From positions 248,001 to 312,000 of the forward strand of contig CAVXVO010000007.1 in the NCBI GenBank assembly GCA_963765295.1: a DNA stretch of 64,000 nt. The letters run 5' to 3'. How positions within the stretch are numbered: position 1 is the first letter of the stretch; each line of letters opens with the position of its first letter. The notes under the pieces are model-generated. The model had not been told where the DNA came from, did no database searches, and worked only from the letters and a program-made list of their open reading frames with translations. This stretch comes from PALSA-612 sp963765295. Its GTDB lineage: Bacteria; Actinomycetota; Thermoleophilia; Gaiellales; Gaiellaceae. The translations under genes were made by a program, and so were the position numbers. Positions 10,063 to 17,169 of this stretch are shown one piece after another.

Positions 10063-11325
10063 ATGTTCCAGCCCGACCTGGAGGCGATGCCCGTCGAGGA
10101 GCGGCGCGCTCTCCAGGATCGGCGGCTGGCCGGTCTCGTCGCGCGCCTCCAGGCGACGCCGTCCGACTACTGGCGCGAGAAGCTGCGCGGCGTCGAGGCT
10201 CGCGGGATCGACCAGCTCGGCGCGCTGCCATTCACGGTCAAGAGCGAGCTCCGCGACGCCTACCCGTTCGGAACGCTCGCAGTGCCGCTCGAGGACACGG
10301 TCCGCGTCCACGCCTCGTCGGGGACGCGCGGCAAGCCGCTCGTCGTCGCCTACACCGCCGCGGACATCGAGCTGTTCGCCGACGTGAACGCGCGGTCGCT
10401 CGCCTGCGCCGGCGCCCGGCCGAGCGACGTCCTGCACGTCGCGTACGGCTACGGCCTGTTCACGGGCGGACTCGGCTTGCACTACGGCGGCGAACGGCTC
10501 GGCGCCACGGTGGTCCCCGCCTCGGGCGGCAACGCCGGTCTGCAGGTCGAGCTGATGGCCGACCTCGGAGCCAACGGGCTCGCGTGCACGCCGTCGTTCG
10601 CGCTGCTGCTCGCGGAACGCGCCGCTGCGGACGGCCTGCTCGACCGCATCCCGCTCCGCTACGGGATCTTCGGCGCCGAGCCGTGGTCGGAGGCGCTGCG
10701 CGAGAAGCTGGAACGTGCCTGGGGAATCGACGCCTGCGACCTCTACGGCCTCTCGGAGGTGATCGGCCCGGGTGTCGCGGCCGAGTGCCGCGAGGGCAAG
10801 GGCGCGTTGCACGTCTTCGACGACCACTTCTTCGCCGAGATCGTCGATCCGGATACGGGCGTGCCGGCTCCGCCGGGTGAGCGTGGCGAGCTCGTGCTGA
10901 CCACGCTGACGAAGGAAGCGCTTCCCGTGCTTCGCTACCGCACCGGCGACGTGACCGCGTTCGTCGACGAGCCGTGCCCCTGCGGGCGGACGCACCGGCG
11001 GATCGCGCGCTTCTCCGGCCGGGTCGACGACATGCTCGTCGTTCGCGGCATCAACGTCTTCCCGAGCGAGATCGAGGCGGTCGTCCTGGACGACCAAGCG
11101 CTCAACGGCCAGTACGCGATCGTGATCGACCGCCGGCAGGCGCTCCCCGAGCTCGAGGTGCACGTCGAGGCGGACGGGCCGGTGGAGGGTCTGGAGGAGC
11201 GGTTGGAGGAGCGTCTCCGTCTTCGCGTCCGGGTCGTCCCGTGCGCGCCCGGCTCCCTGCCGCGAACGGAGACGGGTAAGGCCAAGCACCTGTTCGAGCG
11301 TGTCGACGAGACCGAGCCGTGGTGA
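10063..11325 (+). CDS. Phenylacetate-CoA ligase (PaaK) family enzyme
   Basis: 420 residues, near the ~430 of PaaK-type adenylate-forming ligases, which activate an aromatic or other carboxylate to its CoA thioester with ATP. The P-loop-like VRVHASSGTRGKPLVVAYT, the YGYGLFTGGLGLHYG block, the adenine-binding DLYGLSEVIGPGV and the hinge/C-terminal ALPVLRYRTGDVT...GRVDDMLVVRGINVFPSEIE are all present, as is the usual PCPCGRTH cysteine motif and the late lysine region RTETGKAKH. The 3' end overlaps the start of the next gene. The substrate is not determined; no other phenylacetate genes are present. Confidence 0.88.
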   Translation: MFQPDLEAMPVEERRALQDRRLAGLVARLQATPSDYWREKLRGVEARGIDQLGALPFTVKSELRDAYPFGTLAVPLEDTVRVHASSGTRGKPLVVAYTAADIELFADVNARSLACAGARPSDVLHVAYGYGLFTGGLGLHYGGERLGATVVPASGGNAGLQVELMADLGANGLACTPSFALLLAERAAADGLLDRIPLRYGIFGAEPWSEALREKLERAWGIDACDLYGLSEVIGPGVAAECREGKGALHVFDDHFFAEIVDPDTGVPAPPGERGELVLTTLTKEALPVLRYRTGDVTAFVDEPCPCGRTHRRIARFSGRVDDMLVVRGINVFPSEIEAVVLDDQALNGQYAIVIDRRQALPELEVHVEADGPVEGLEERLEERLRLRVRVVPCAPGSLPRTETGKAKHLFERVDETEPW

Positions 11326-11705
11326 ATCCCGGCCACTGCCCCATCGCCCATCTCGCCACGATTGGCGCCGACGGCCGGCCGCACGTCGTTCCGATCTGCT
11401 TCGCGCTCGACGGCGACACGCTCTACACGGCCGTCGACGAGAAGCCGAAGTCCACCCGCGCGCTTCGCCGCCTCGCCAACATCGAGGCGAACCCGGGGGT
11501 CGAGATCGTGATCGACCACTACGAGGACGACTGGTCGCGCCTGTGGTGGGTCAGGCTCTCCGGCCGGGCTCGCGTCGTCGACCAGGACGCCCGCGGGCTC
11601 GAGCTCCTCTGCGCGAAGTACCCCCAGTACCGCGCCGATCCGCCGGCCGGCCCCTTCGTCGTCGTCGCCGTCGAGTCGCGGACGTCCTGGCAGGCATCGA
11701 AATGA
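11319..11705 (+). CDS. PPOX-fold F420-dependent enzyme, Rv0121-like
   Basis: 128 residues of the split beta-barrel flavin/F420-binding fold. HLATIGADGRPHVVPICFAL, DTLYTAVDEKPKSTRALRRL, NIEANPGVEIVIDHYED and WSRLWWVRLSGRARVVD correspond closely to the Rv0121/TIGR03668 family of probable F420-dependent oxidoreductases. The N-terminus is slightly shorter than usual. Two GTG codons in tandem (11319 and 11322) could start it; either overlaps the PaaK stop, so the two genes are translationally coupled. Co-location with fbiC and fbiD supports use of F420 rather than FMN. Confidence 0.85.
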   Translation: MVNPGHCPIAHLATIGADGRPHVVPICFALDGDTLYTAVDEKPKSTRALRRLANIEANPGVEIVIDHYEDDWSRLWWVRLSGRARVVDQDARGLELLCAKYPQYRADPPAGPFVVVAVESRTSWQASK

Positions 11706-11744
11706 GCGAGAATCCGGGCTCACCCGAGGAAAGGGAGTAAGCGA

Positions 11745-12317
11745 ATGGCGATTCTGATGGTGCTCGAGCTGCACGGGGCGACGACTGCCGACTACGACAA
11801 GCTGAACCAGACGATGGGGGTCGACCCGGACCACCTGCCCGACGGGCTGCTCTCGCACGCCGTCGGCCCCTTCGAGGACGGGGTGCTCGTCGTCGACACG
11901 TGGGAGTCGCAGGAGGCGCTCGACCGGTTCTTCGAGGAGCGGATCGGGCCCGGAATGCAGGAGGCGGGCGTCGACGCGAGGCCCGAGCCCCGGATCTTCC
12001 CCGTCCACAAGGCCATCCCGCAGGGAGGCGGCAGCGACCCGGGCGTGATCATCGTCATCGAGAGCCCGGGCTTCCACGCTGACGCGTACGACGACCTGAC
12101 GGGAGGCATGGACGCGCATGCGGGCGACGGTTCGAACCATCCGGCCGTCTCCCACACCGCCGCGGTCACGGACGACGGGATGATCTTCGTGGACATCTGG
12201 CCGTCGACGGAGGCATTCGAGCAGTTCGCCGCGAGTCAGCTCGCGGACGCCGGCGACGAGCTGGGCCCGCTCGAGCCGCGCGTCGTCCCGGTCCACAACC
12301 ACATGGTCGCGAGCTAG
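11745..12317 (+). CDS. Tandem dimeric alpha/beta-barrel protein, function unknown
   Basis: 190 residues made of two similar ferredoxin-like halves. The first runs MAILMVLELHGATTADYDKL...GVLVVDTWESQEALDRFFEE...PRIFPVHK; the second IIVIESPGFHADAYDDLTG...MIFVDIWPSTEAFEQFAA...PRVVPVHNH. Each half has the beta-alpha-beta-beta-alpha-beta order of the dimeric alpha/beta-barrel (ABM/DUF1330-like) superfamily, so the protein probably forms a pseudo-dimer on its own. An excellent Shine-Dalgarno (AAAGGGAG) precedes the ATG. It follows the PPOX gene by 39 bases in the same direction. No catalytic residues can be assigned. Confidence 0.7.
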   Translation: MAILMVLELHGATTADYDKLNQTMGVDPDHLPDGLLSHAVGPFEDGVLVVDTWESQEALDRFFEERIGPGMQEAGVDARPEPRIFPVHKAIPQGGGSDPGVIIVIESPGFHADAYDDLTGGMDAHAGDGSNHPAVSHTAAVTDDGMIFVDIWPSTEAFEQFAASQLADAGDELGPLEPRVVPVHNHMVAS

Positions 12318-13246
12318 CTCAGCGCGTCCTGGTCGAGCGCGTTGGCGGGCGTGCGGTGCTCGAGGAGCACCGCACGCAACGCCTGCACGCAGAGCATCCC
12401 CATCGCCTCGCGCGTCTCGAGGGTCGCCGAGCCGAGATGGGGCGTGAGCACGACGTTCTCGAGCATGAGCAGCTCGGCGGTCACCTCCGGCTCGCGCTCG
12501 AAGACGTCGAGTGCTGCACCGGCGATGCGGCCTGCGGCGAGCGCGCGGGCGAGTGCGGCCTCGTCGACGATCGGCCCGCGACTCGTGTTGACGAGCACGG
12601 CGCTCGGCCTCATCAGCCCGAGCGCGCGCTCGTCGATCAGGTGGCGGGTCTCGGCGGAGAGCGGGAGGTGCAGGCTGATCACGTCCGCCTCGGCGAGCAG
12701 CTCGTCGAGGCGGAGGCCGCCCGTGCGGCTCGTGTGGACGACGCGCATGCCGTGCGCTCCCGCGAGCCGTTCCACCGCCTGGCCGATCCGGCCGTGACCG
12801 ACGAGGCCGAGCGTGAGTCCGCCGAGCCCGCGGCCGAGCATCATGTTCGGCGCCCAGATCCAGTCCTCGCGGCGCCGGACGAGCCGATCGCCTTCCGCCA
12901 CGCGCCGGACGAGCGCGAGCATCAGCGCGATCGTCAGCTCGGCGGTCGCCTCCGTGAGCACGTCGGGGGTGTTCGAGACGACGACGCCGCGACGGGTGCA
13001 CGCGGGGACGTCGACGTTGTCGAACCCGACCGCGAAGTTGGCGACGACCCGCAACTGCGGGCCGGCCGCATCGAGCAGTTCGTCGTCGATGCGGTCGGTC
13101 AGCATCGTCATCAACCCGTCGCGCCCGGCCGCGCGGGCGAGCAGTTCTTCGCGCGTCGGCGGCCACTCGGAGTCGTGGACGTCGAGCTCGAACGACCGCT
13201 CGAGCTCGGCCCGCACCCCAGGCGGGAACCGCCTCGTCGCGAACAC
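12314..13246 (-). CDS. D-2-hydroxyacid dehydrogenase family (glyoxylate/phosphoglycerate reductase type)
   Basis: About 310 residues from GTG at 13246. The NAD(P)-binding Rossmann motif GLVGHGRIGQAVERL, the substrate-binding VVANFAVGFDNVDV, the catalytic Arg region LVNTSRGPIVDEAAL, the Glu region VFEREPEV and the final TPHLGSATLETREAMG with the active-site His are all present. This family interconverts 2-oxoacids and D-2-hydroxyacids; glyoxylate or hydroxypyruvate reduction is the likeliest role. The start is uncertain because the open frame continues upstream and the GTG has no well-spaced ribosome site. It meets the previous plus-strand gene tail to tail with overlapping stops. Confidence 0.88.
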   Translation of the reverse strand: MFATRRFPPGVRAELERSFELDVHDSEWPPTREELLARAAGRDGLMTMLTDRIDDELLDAAGPQLRVVANFAVGFDNVDVPACTRRGVVVSNTPDVLTEATAELTIALMLALVRRVAEGDRLVRRREDWIWAPNMMLGRGLGGLTLGLVGHGRIGQAVERLAGAHGMRVVHTSRTGGLRLDELLAEADVISLHLPLSAETRHLIDERALGLMRPSAVLVNTSRGPIVDEAALARALAAGRIAGAALDVFEREPEVTAELLMLENVVLTPHLGSATLETREAMGMLCVQALRAVLLEHRTPANALDQDALS

Positions 13247-13260
13247 CCCTGGCTTAGCTG

Positions 13261-13275
13261 CGGTGTCAGACACCG
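13261..13275. repeat. 15-base perfect palindrome CGGTGTCAGACACCG
   Basis: A perfect palindrome in the 50 bases between two minus-strand genes, just upstream of the hydroxyacid dehydrogenase. The same 15-mer, read on the other strand, occurs at 49769-49783. It shares the core TGTCAGACA with promoter sites elsewhere in the window but has different flanks, so it may be a dispersed intergenic repeat rather than an operator. Confidence 0.6.
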
Positions 13276-13296
13276 AAAACTGTCCGCATGAGACGA

Positions 13297-13914
13297 CTAG
13301 CGCTCGAGCACGTCGGCGTCCGGCGCGTGGGCCGGGTCGTCGGCGGGCAGCACGTCGTTCGCCCAGTCGCGCGTCTTCCAGGCCGGGACGGGCGTCGGGC
13401 ACTCGGCCTTCGGCACGAAGCGGGAGCGCTCGACGAGGCGGTAGTGGTGGATGTAGCGCGGGCAGTTCGGGAACACCTCCGTCGCCTCGACGCGCCAGAG
13501 GAACTGCGCCTCCGGGTACTCCGCGAGCAGCGGGTCGACGTCCGAGTGCGAGGCGACCCCGTTCAGCCGCAGCCGCTTGCGCTGCTCGAAGTCGAGGAAC
13601 AGGAGGCCGACGTGCGAGTTGACGAGAGCGTTCCCGGCCGTGAGGTACATCCCGTTTCCGTCGTAGTTCGGGAACGCGACCGTCCGCTCGTCGAGCACGC
13701 GCACGAAGCCGGGCTCGCCGCCCTTGTACGAGCACTGCGGCCTCCCCTCCGCGTCGGCCGTGGCGATGAAGAGCATGTCGCAGCCTTCGATGAAGGCGCG
13801 GTCGTCCGCGTCGATCGTGGGACGGGACAGGAACCGCTCCTCGAGCCGGTCGGCGAGCCGCCGGCTGTCGTAGCGATCCTGGTAGCCGCGGCTGCCCTCG
13901 TGGTAGATACTCAC
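13297..13914 (-). CDS. Pyridoxamine 5'-phosphate oxidase family protein
   Basis: 205 residues from GTG at 13914. Family blocks include RAFIEGCDMLFIATADAEGR (first strand pair with the FMN-binding region), CSYKGGEPGFVRVLDE, VAFPNYDGNGMYLTAGNAL and NSHVGLLFLDFEQRKRLRLN. These match a group of general stress or flavin-binding PPOX-like proteins rather than the PdxH enzyme itself. The GTG was chosen because conservation begins there; the frame continues upstream without meaning. It is followed by the hydroxyacid dehydrogenase 50 bases downstream on the same strand and is divergent from the first secreted paralogue, nine bases away. Confidence 0.75.
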   Translation of the reverse strand: MSIYHEGSRGYQDRYDSRRLADRLEERFLSRPTIDADDRAFIEGCDMLFIATADAEGRPQCSYKGGEPGFVRVLDERTVAFPNYDGNGMYLTAGNALVNSHVGLLFLDFEQRKRLRLNGVASHSDVDPLLAEYPEAQFLWRVEATEVFPNCPRYIHHYRLVERSRFVPKAECPTPVPAWKTRDWANDVLPADDPAHAPDADVLER

Positions 13915-13923
13915 GCCACGATT

Positions 13924-14437
13924 ATGCGGAACGGACGCGTCCTGCTCGTGCGCCTGCGCGCTCGGCGCAGTGGTCGCCGCGACCGCGGCCGCCGCTCCCG
14001 CGCGCACGAGCTGCACCCCCGGGCAATCGAACGTCGACGGGCACAGCGCCGTGACCTTCTGCGGGCCGGCGAAGGCGACGGTCAGGGTCGCCGGCAAGAC
14101 CTATTCCTTCAAGGGCGGCGCGTGCACGAAGACCGGCAAGTACGTGAACGTGAACATCGGGACGGTCGTGTACGGAGCCGCGAAGCAGAAGCAATCGTAC
14201 TTCGCCGTCCTCGTCGGAAACTACCCGGGAGCGAACCCCGGAACGCCCGCAGCCCCGAAGGACGGCGCCTACGGCGGTGGGCTCGTCGTCGTCCGCTGCC
14301 AGGGCAAGGCCTGGGACCTGAACGGCTTCGACAAGGACGTGAAGGTGACGCTGAAGAAGAACCGGACGACGGGGACCTTCACCGGCTCGACGCACTTCAC
14401 GCCGCGCATCAAGGTCACGGGCTCCTTCAGCTGCTGA
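13924..14437 (+). CDS. Cysteine-containing secreted protein, tandem paralogue 1, probable frameshift in signal peptide
   Basis: Mature part of about 145 residues beginning SCTPGQSNVDGHSAVTFCGP. In its own frame the ORF begins only at 13970, too short for a signal peptide. If one base is dropped near 13955, the ATG at 13924 gives a good leader (MRNGRVLLVRL, then an Ala-rich hydrophobic run ending TAAAAPA). Cysteines occur in CTPG, FCGPA, GGACTK, VVRCQG and as the last residue. It is related to the gene that follows: CTPG, FCGPA, VNIGT/VNVGT and a C-terminal TGSFSC/SGTFKC are shared in order. I do not recognise the family; an extracytoplasmic beta-rich fold is likely. Confidence 0.65.
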
Positions 14438-14446
14438 GCCTGACCG

Positions 14447-14458
14447 GGCCGCGCGGCC
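14447..14458. repeat. GC-rich 12-base palindrome between the tandem secreted genes
   Basis: GGCCGCGCGGCC lies 10 bases after the stop of the first secreted paralogue and about 20 bases before the second. It could act as a weak terminator or transcript-stabilising hairpin, but there is no loop to speak of and no following U run. Confidence 0.3.
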
Positions 14459-14480
14459 TGCGTGGCAAGATGGCCGTGCT

Positions 14481-14987
14481 CTGAAACGGCCGCTGCTGAT
14501 CGTCCTCTCCGCCTGCATCGGCCTCCTGCTCGCGGCTGTGTCGTCGGCGGGCGCACGCGCCCGGGCCACCGCGTGCACGCCGGGACACACGAAGGTCGAG
14601 GGCAAGAAGGCCGAGCGCTTCTGCGGCCCGGCGACCGCGGCGCTCCACATGGGGAAGTTCTGGGTGCGCCTCAGCGGCGGCTCCTGCGCCGGGACGTCGA
14701 AGTTCTTCACCGTCAACGTCGGGACCGCCGTCGTCGCGCCGAATCAGAAGATCCCGTACTTCGGCCTCACGGTCGGCCAGTTCCCGAACGCGCCGAAGAC
14801 ACGCAAGCCCGCCGGGTCGGACGGTGTCTATCACCTCGGCGTCGTCGTCATCCGCTGGCACGGCGGAGCCTGGGACATCTCCGGCTACGTCAGGATCAAG
14901 CTCTGGGGCGACCGCACGGGAGGGAGCTTCGCGGGGCGGACGAGCGCGTACCCGCACGAGAGCATCTCCGGCACGTTCAAGTGCTGA
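14481..14987 (+). CDS. Cysteine-containing secreted protein, tandem paralogue 2
   Basis: About 168 residues if translation begins at the CTG at 14481, which gives a classic signal peptide (KRPLLIVLSACIGLLLAAVS). The first conventional start, GTG at 14538, would cut into the leader, and ATG or GTG codons just upstream run into a stop. A CTG start or a small sequence error are both possible. The mature protein ACTPGHTKVEGKKAERFCGP...VNVGTAVV...PYFGLTVGQFPNAP...GTFKC parallels the preceding gene. It ends overlapping the tail of the GNAT gene on the other strand. Confidence 0.65.
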   Translation: MKRPLLIVLSACIGLLLAAVSSAGARARATACTPGHTKVEGKKAERFCGPATAALHMGKFWVRLSGGSCAGTSKFFTVNVGTAVVAPNQKIPYFGLTVGQFPNAPKTRKPAGSDGVYHLGVVVIRWHGGAWDISGYVRIKLWGDRTGGSFAGRTSAYPHESISGTFKC

Positions 14988-15768
14988 TGCCCGACCGGTC
15001 GACGAGCAGGTGCTGCTCGGCGACCGCCTCGAAGCCGATCCGCTCGAGGATCGGCCGCGACATGCTGCCGGCGCCCACGATCAAGGCCGGCGTCCCGCGC
15101 CGCACAGCCTCGTCCCACCTGGCCCGCACGAGTGCCCGGAACGCGCCGCGCCCGCGGTAGTCGGGAAGCGTGACGGCTCCGGACAGGAAGCCGGCGAACG
15201 GCAGGAAGAGCATGTCGCCCGACGCGACTGGCTCGCCGTCGGCGTAGACGAGGAAGAGGGCGGCGTTGCCGGTGCGCTGCCGCTCCTCCCACTTGCTCGC
15301 GAGCGTCGAGCGGGCCTCGGCGAGCTGCGCGTCCGTGAAGTCCGCCGTCGTCCAGGCCAGCTCACGTGCGACCACGAAGTCGTCGAGCCGCTCGACGCGC
15401 CGCACGTCGACGCCCTCGACCGCCGGCGGCGTCGTCCTGGAGACCATGGACGCGATCACCGGCTCGTCGCCGTAGGGCACCGCCCCGAGCGCGAGCAGCC
15501 GGTCCTGGAGGTCGCCCGGCCTCGCGGACGTGCCGACCCACCAGGTGAACTCGTCGCGGCCGCGCTCCCGGAACATCCCTCGCAGGACGGCCACGCGCTC
15601 GTCGACGCTCCCGGCGTCGAAGCGCAGCCGGTGCACCCCGCCCGCGGGCGGAAACGAGAAGCCGGTCTGGTCGAGGAGCACGCAGTCGGGTAGCTCGACC
15701 CGCTCGATGCTCGCCGACGCCGGGAGGTGGACCTCGATGTCCTCCGCGAGCTCCGTGCGGAGCGTCAA
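14977..15768 (-). CDS. GNAT-family N-acetyltransferase
   Basis: About 263 residues, starting at TTG 15768, which overlaps the aminotransferase stop (TTGA) and so implies translational coupling. The C-terminal half carries the GNAT core: LFLVYADGEPVASGDMLFLP, then strand-loop-helix SGAVTLPDYRGRGAFRALVR with the acetyl-CoA pyrophosphate-binding RGRGAF, and GTPALIVGAGSMSRPILERIGF. The N-terminal half (VHLPASASIERVELPDC...EFTWWVGTSARPGDLQDRL) resembles the partial second GNAT lobe common in actinobacterial acetyltransferases. The substrate is unknown; the neighbour suggests an amine or amino acid. Confidence 0.8.
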   Translation of the reverse strand: MTLRTELAEDIEVHLPASASIERVELPDCVLLDQTGFSFPPAGGVHRLRFDAGSVDERVAVLRGMFRERGRDEFTWWVGTSARPGDLQDRLLALGAVPYGDEPVIASMVSRTTPPAVEGVDVRRVERLDDFVVARELAWTTADFTDAQLAEARSTLASKWEERQRTGNAALFLVYADGEPVASGDMLFLPFAGFLSGAVTLPDYRGRGAFRALVRARWDEAVRRGTPALIVGAGSMSRPILERIGFEAVAEQHLLVDRSGIST

Positions 15769-17120
15769 GCCGCGCAGTACTCGTCCGCGATGCTCAGGAC
15801 ATCGTCGAGGACGGCCAGGCCCTCGTCGAGCTCCTCGCGGGTGATCGTCAGCGGCGGCGCGACCACGACCACGTTCCAGTGCACGAACAGGTAGAGGCCG
15901 CGTTCCATCGCCGCCTTCGCAATCCGCGCCACGGGTGCCGCCGCCTCGCCGCCGGCGTTGAACGGCACGAGCGGCTCGCGTGTCTCGCGGTCGCGGACGA
16001 GCTCGAGGCCCCAGAAGAGCCCGAGCCCGCGCACGTCGCCGATCGACGGGTGGCGCTCCTGTAGCTTCGGCAGCTCTTCGCGCAGGACGTCGCCCATCGC
16101 GGCCGAGTTCTCGACGATGCCCTCCTCCTTGAACGCCTCGATCGACGCGACGGCGGCCGCGCAAGCGAGCGGATGGCCGGAGTAGGTGAGCCCACCGCCG
16201 AAGAACTTGTCCTTGATCGCCTCGTACACGTGCCGGCGCACGGTGAGCGCGCCGAGCGGCACGTAGCCGGAGTTGATCCCCTTGGCCGTCGTGATCATGT
16301 CGGGCACGACGTCCCAGTTCTCGCAGGCGAACCAGCGTCCGGTGCGGCCCCAGCCCGCCATCACCTCGTCGCAGATCAGCAGGATCCCGTGCTTGTCGCA
16401 GGTCTCGCGGATCGACTGCAGGTAGCCGTCGGGCGGGACGATCAGCCCGTTCGTGCCCGTGACCGTCTCGAGGATGACGGCGGCGACGGTGTGCGCGCCC
16501 TCGTACTGGAGGACCTCTTCGAGGTGTGGCCCGCCCGAGCAGACGGGGCACGGGTCGGGATGCCCCGCGGGGCAGCGGTACGTGTACGGGTCGAACATCC
16601 GCACGACGCCGGGGATGCCCGGCTCGGCGACCCAGCGCCGCGGGTCGCCGGTGAGCGTGACCGCGCCTGCCGTGGCCCCGTGGTAGGAGCGGTAGCGCGC
16701 GATCACCTTGTGGCGCCCGGTCACCCAGCGGGCGAGCTTGACGGCGTTCTCGTTCGCCTCGGCGCCGCCGTTCGTGAAGAACGTGCGCTCGAGGTCGCCC
16801 GGCATCACCTCGGCGATCAGCCGCGCCGCCTCCGAGCGCTTGTCGTTCGCCATCGGCGGCCCGATCGTGCAGAGCGTGTCCGCCTGCTCCTTGATCGCTG
16901 CGACGACCTTCGGGTGCTGATGGCCGATCGAGACGTTGACGAGCTGCGACGCGAAGTCGAGGTAGCGCTTGCCCTCGTAGTCCCAGAAATACCGCCCCTC
17001 GGCGCCGGCGACCGCGAGCGGCGAGAGGGCCGACTGCACCGACCAGGAATGGATCAGGTAGTCACGGTCGTCGGCGACGACCTTCGCGCCCTCCGCGCTG
17101 CGGTTCTCGGCGATCGCCAT
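15765..17120 (-). CDS. Class III aminotransferase (omega-amino acid:pyruvate type)
   Basis: 451 residues, normal for PLP-dependent class III transaminases. Landmarks are TFFTNGGAEANENAVKLAR (phosphate-binding), SYHGATAGAVTLTGDPRR, the Asp motif ILLICDEVMAGWGRTGRWFA and the Schiff-base lysine in MITTAKGINSGYVPLGA near residue 280. The cysteine-rich insert YRCPAGHPDPCPVCSGGPH is typical of a subgroup annotated as aspartate or taurine/beta-alanine:pyruvate aminotransferases. It is divergent from mmsA with 49 bases between starts; together they could take beta-alanine or 3-aminoisobutyrate to acetyl- or propionyl-CoA. Confidence 0.9.
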   Translation of the reverse strand: MAIAENRSAEGAKVVADDRDYLIHSWSVQSALSPLAVAGAEGRYFWDYEGKRYLDFASQLVNVSIGHQHPKVVAAIKEQADTLCTIGPPMANDKRSEAARLIAEVMPGDLERTFFTNGGAEANENAVKLARWVTGRHKVIARYRSYHGATAGAVTLTGDPRRWVAEPGIPGVVRMFDPYTYRCPAGHPDPCPVCSGGPHLEEVLQYEGAHTVAAVILETVTGTNGLIVPPDGYLQSIRETCDKHGILLICDEVMAGWGRTGRWFACENWDVVPDMITTAKGINSGYVPLGALTVRRHVYEAIKDKFFGGGLTYSGHPLACAAAVASIEAFKEEGIVENSAAMGDVLREELPKLQERHPSIGDVRGLGLFWGLELVRDRETREPLVPFNAGGEAAAPVARIAKAAMERGLYLFVHWNVVVVAPPLTITREELDEGLAVLDDVLSIADEYCAA

Positions 17121-17169
17121 CAGCTCATAGTAATCGCGCTAGGCTGCCTCTGAACCCCGAGGAGGCGAG

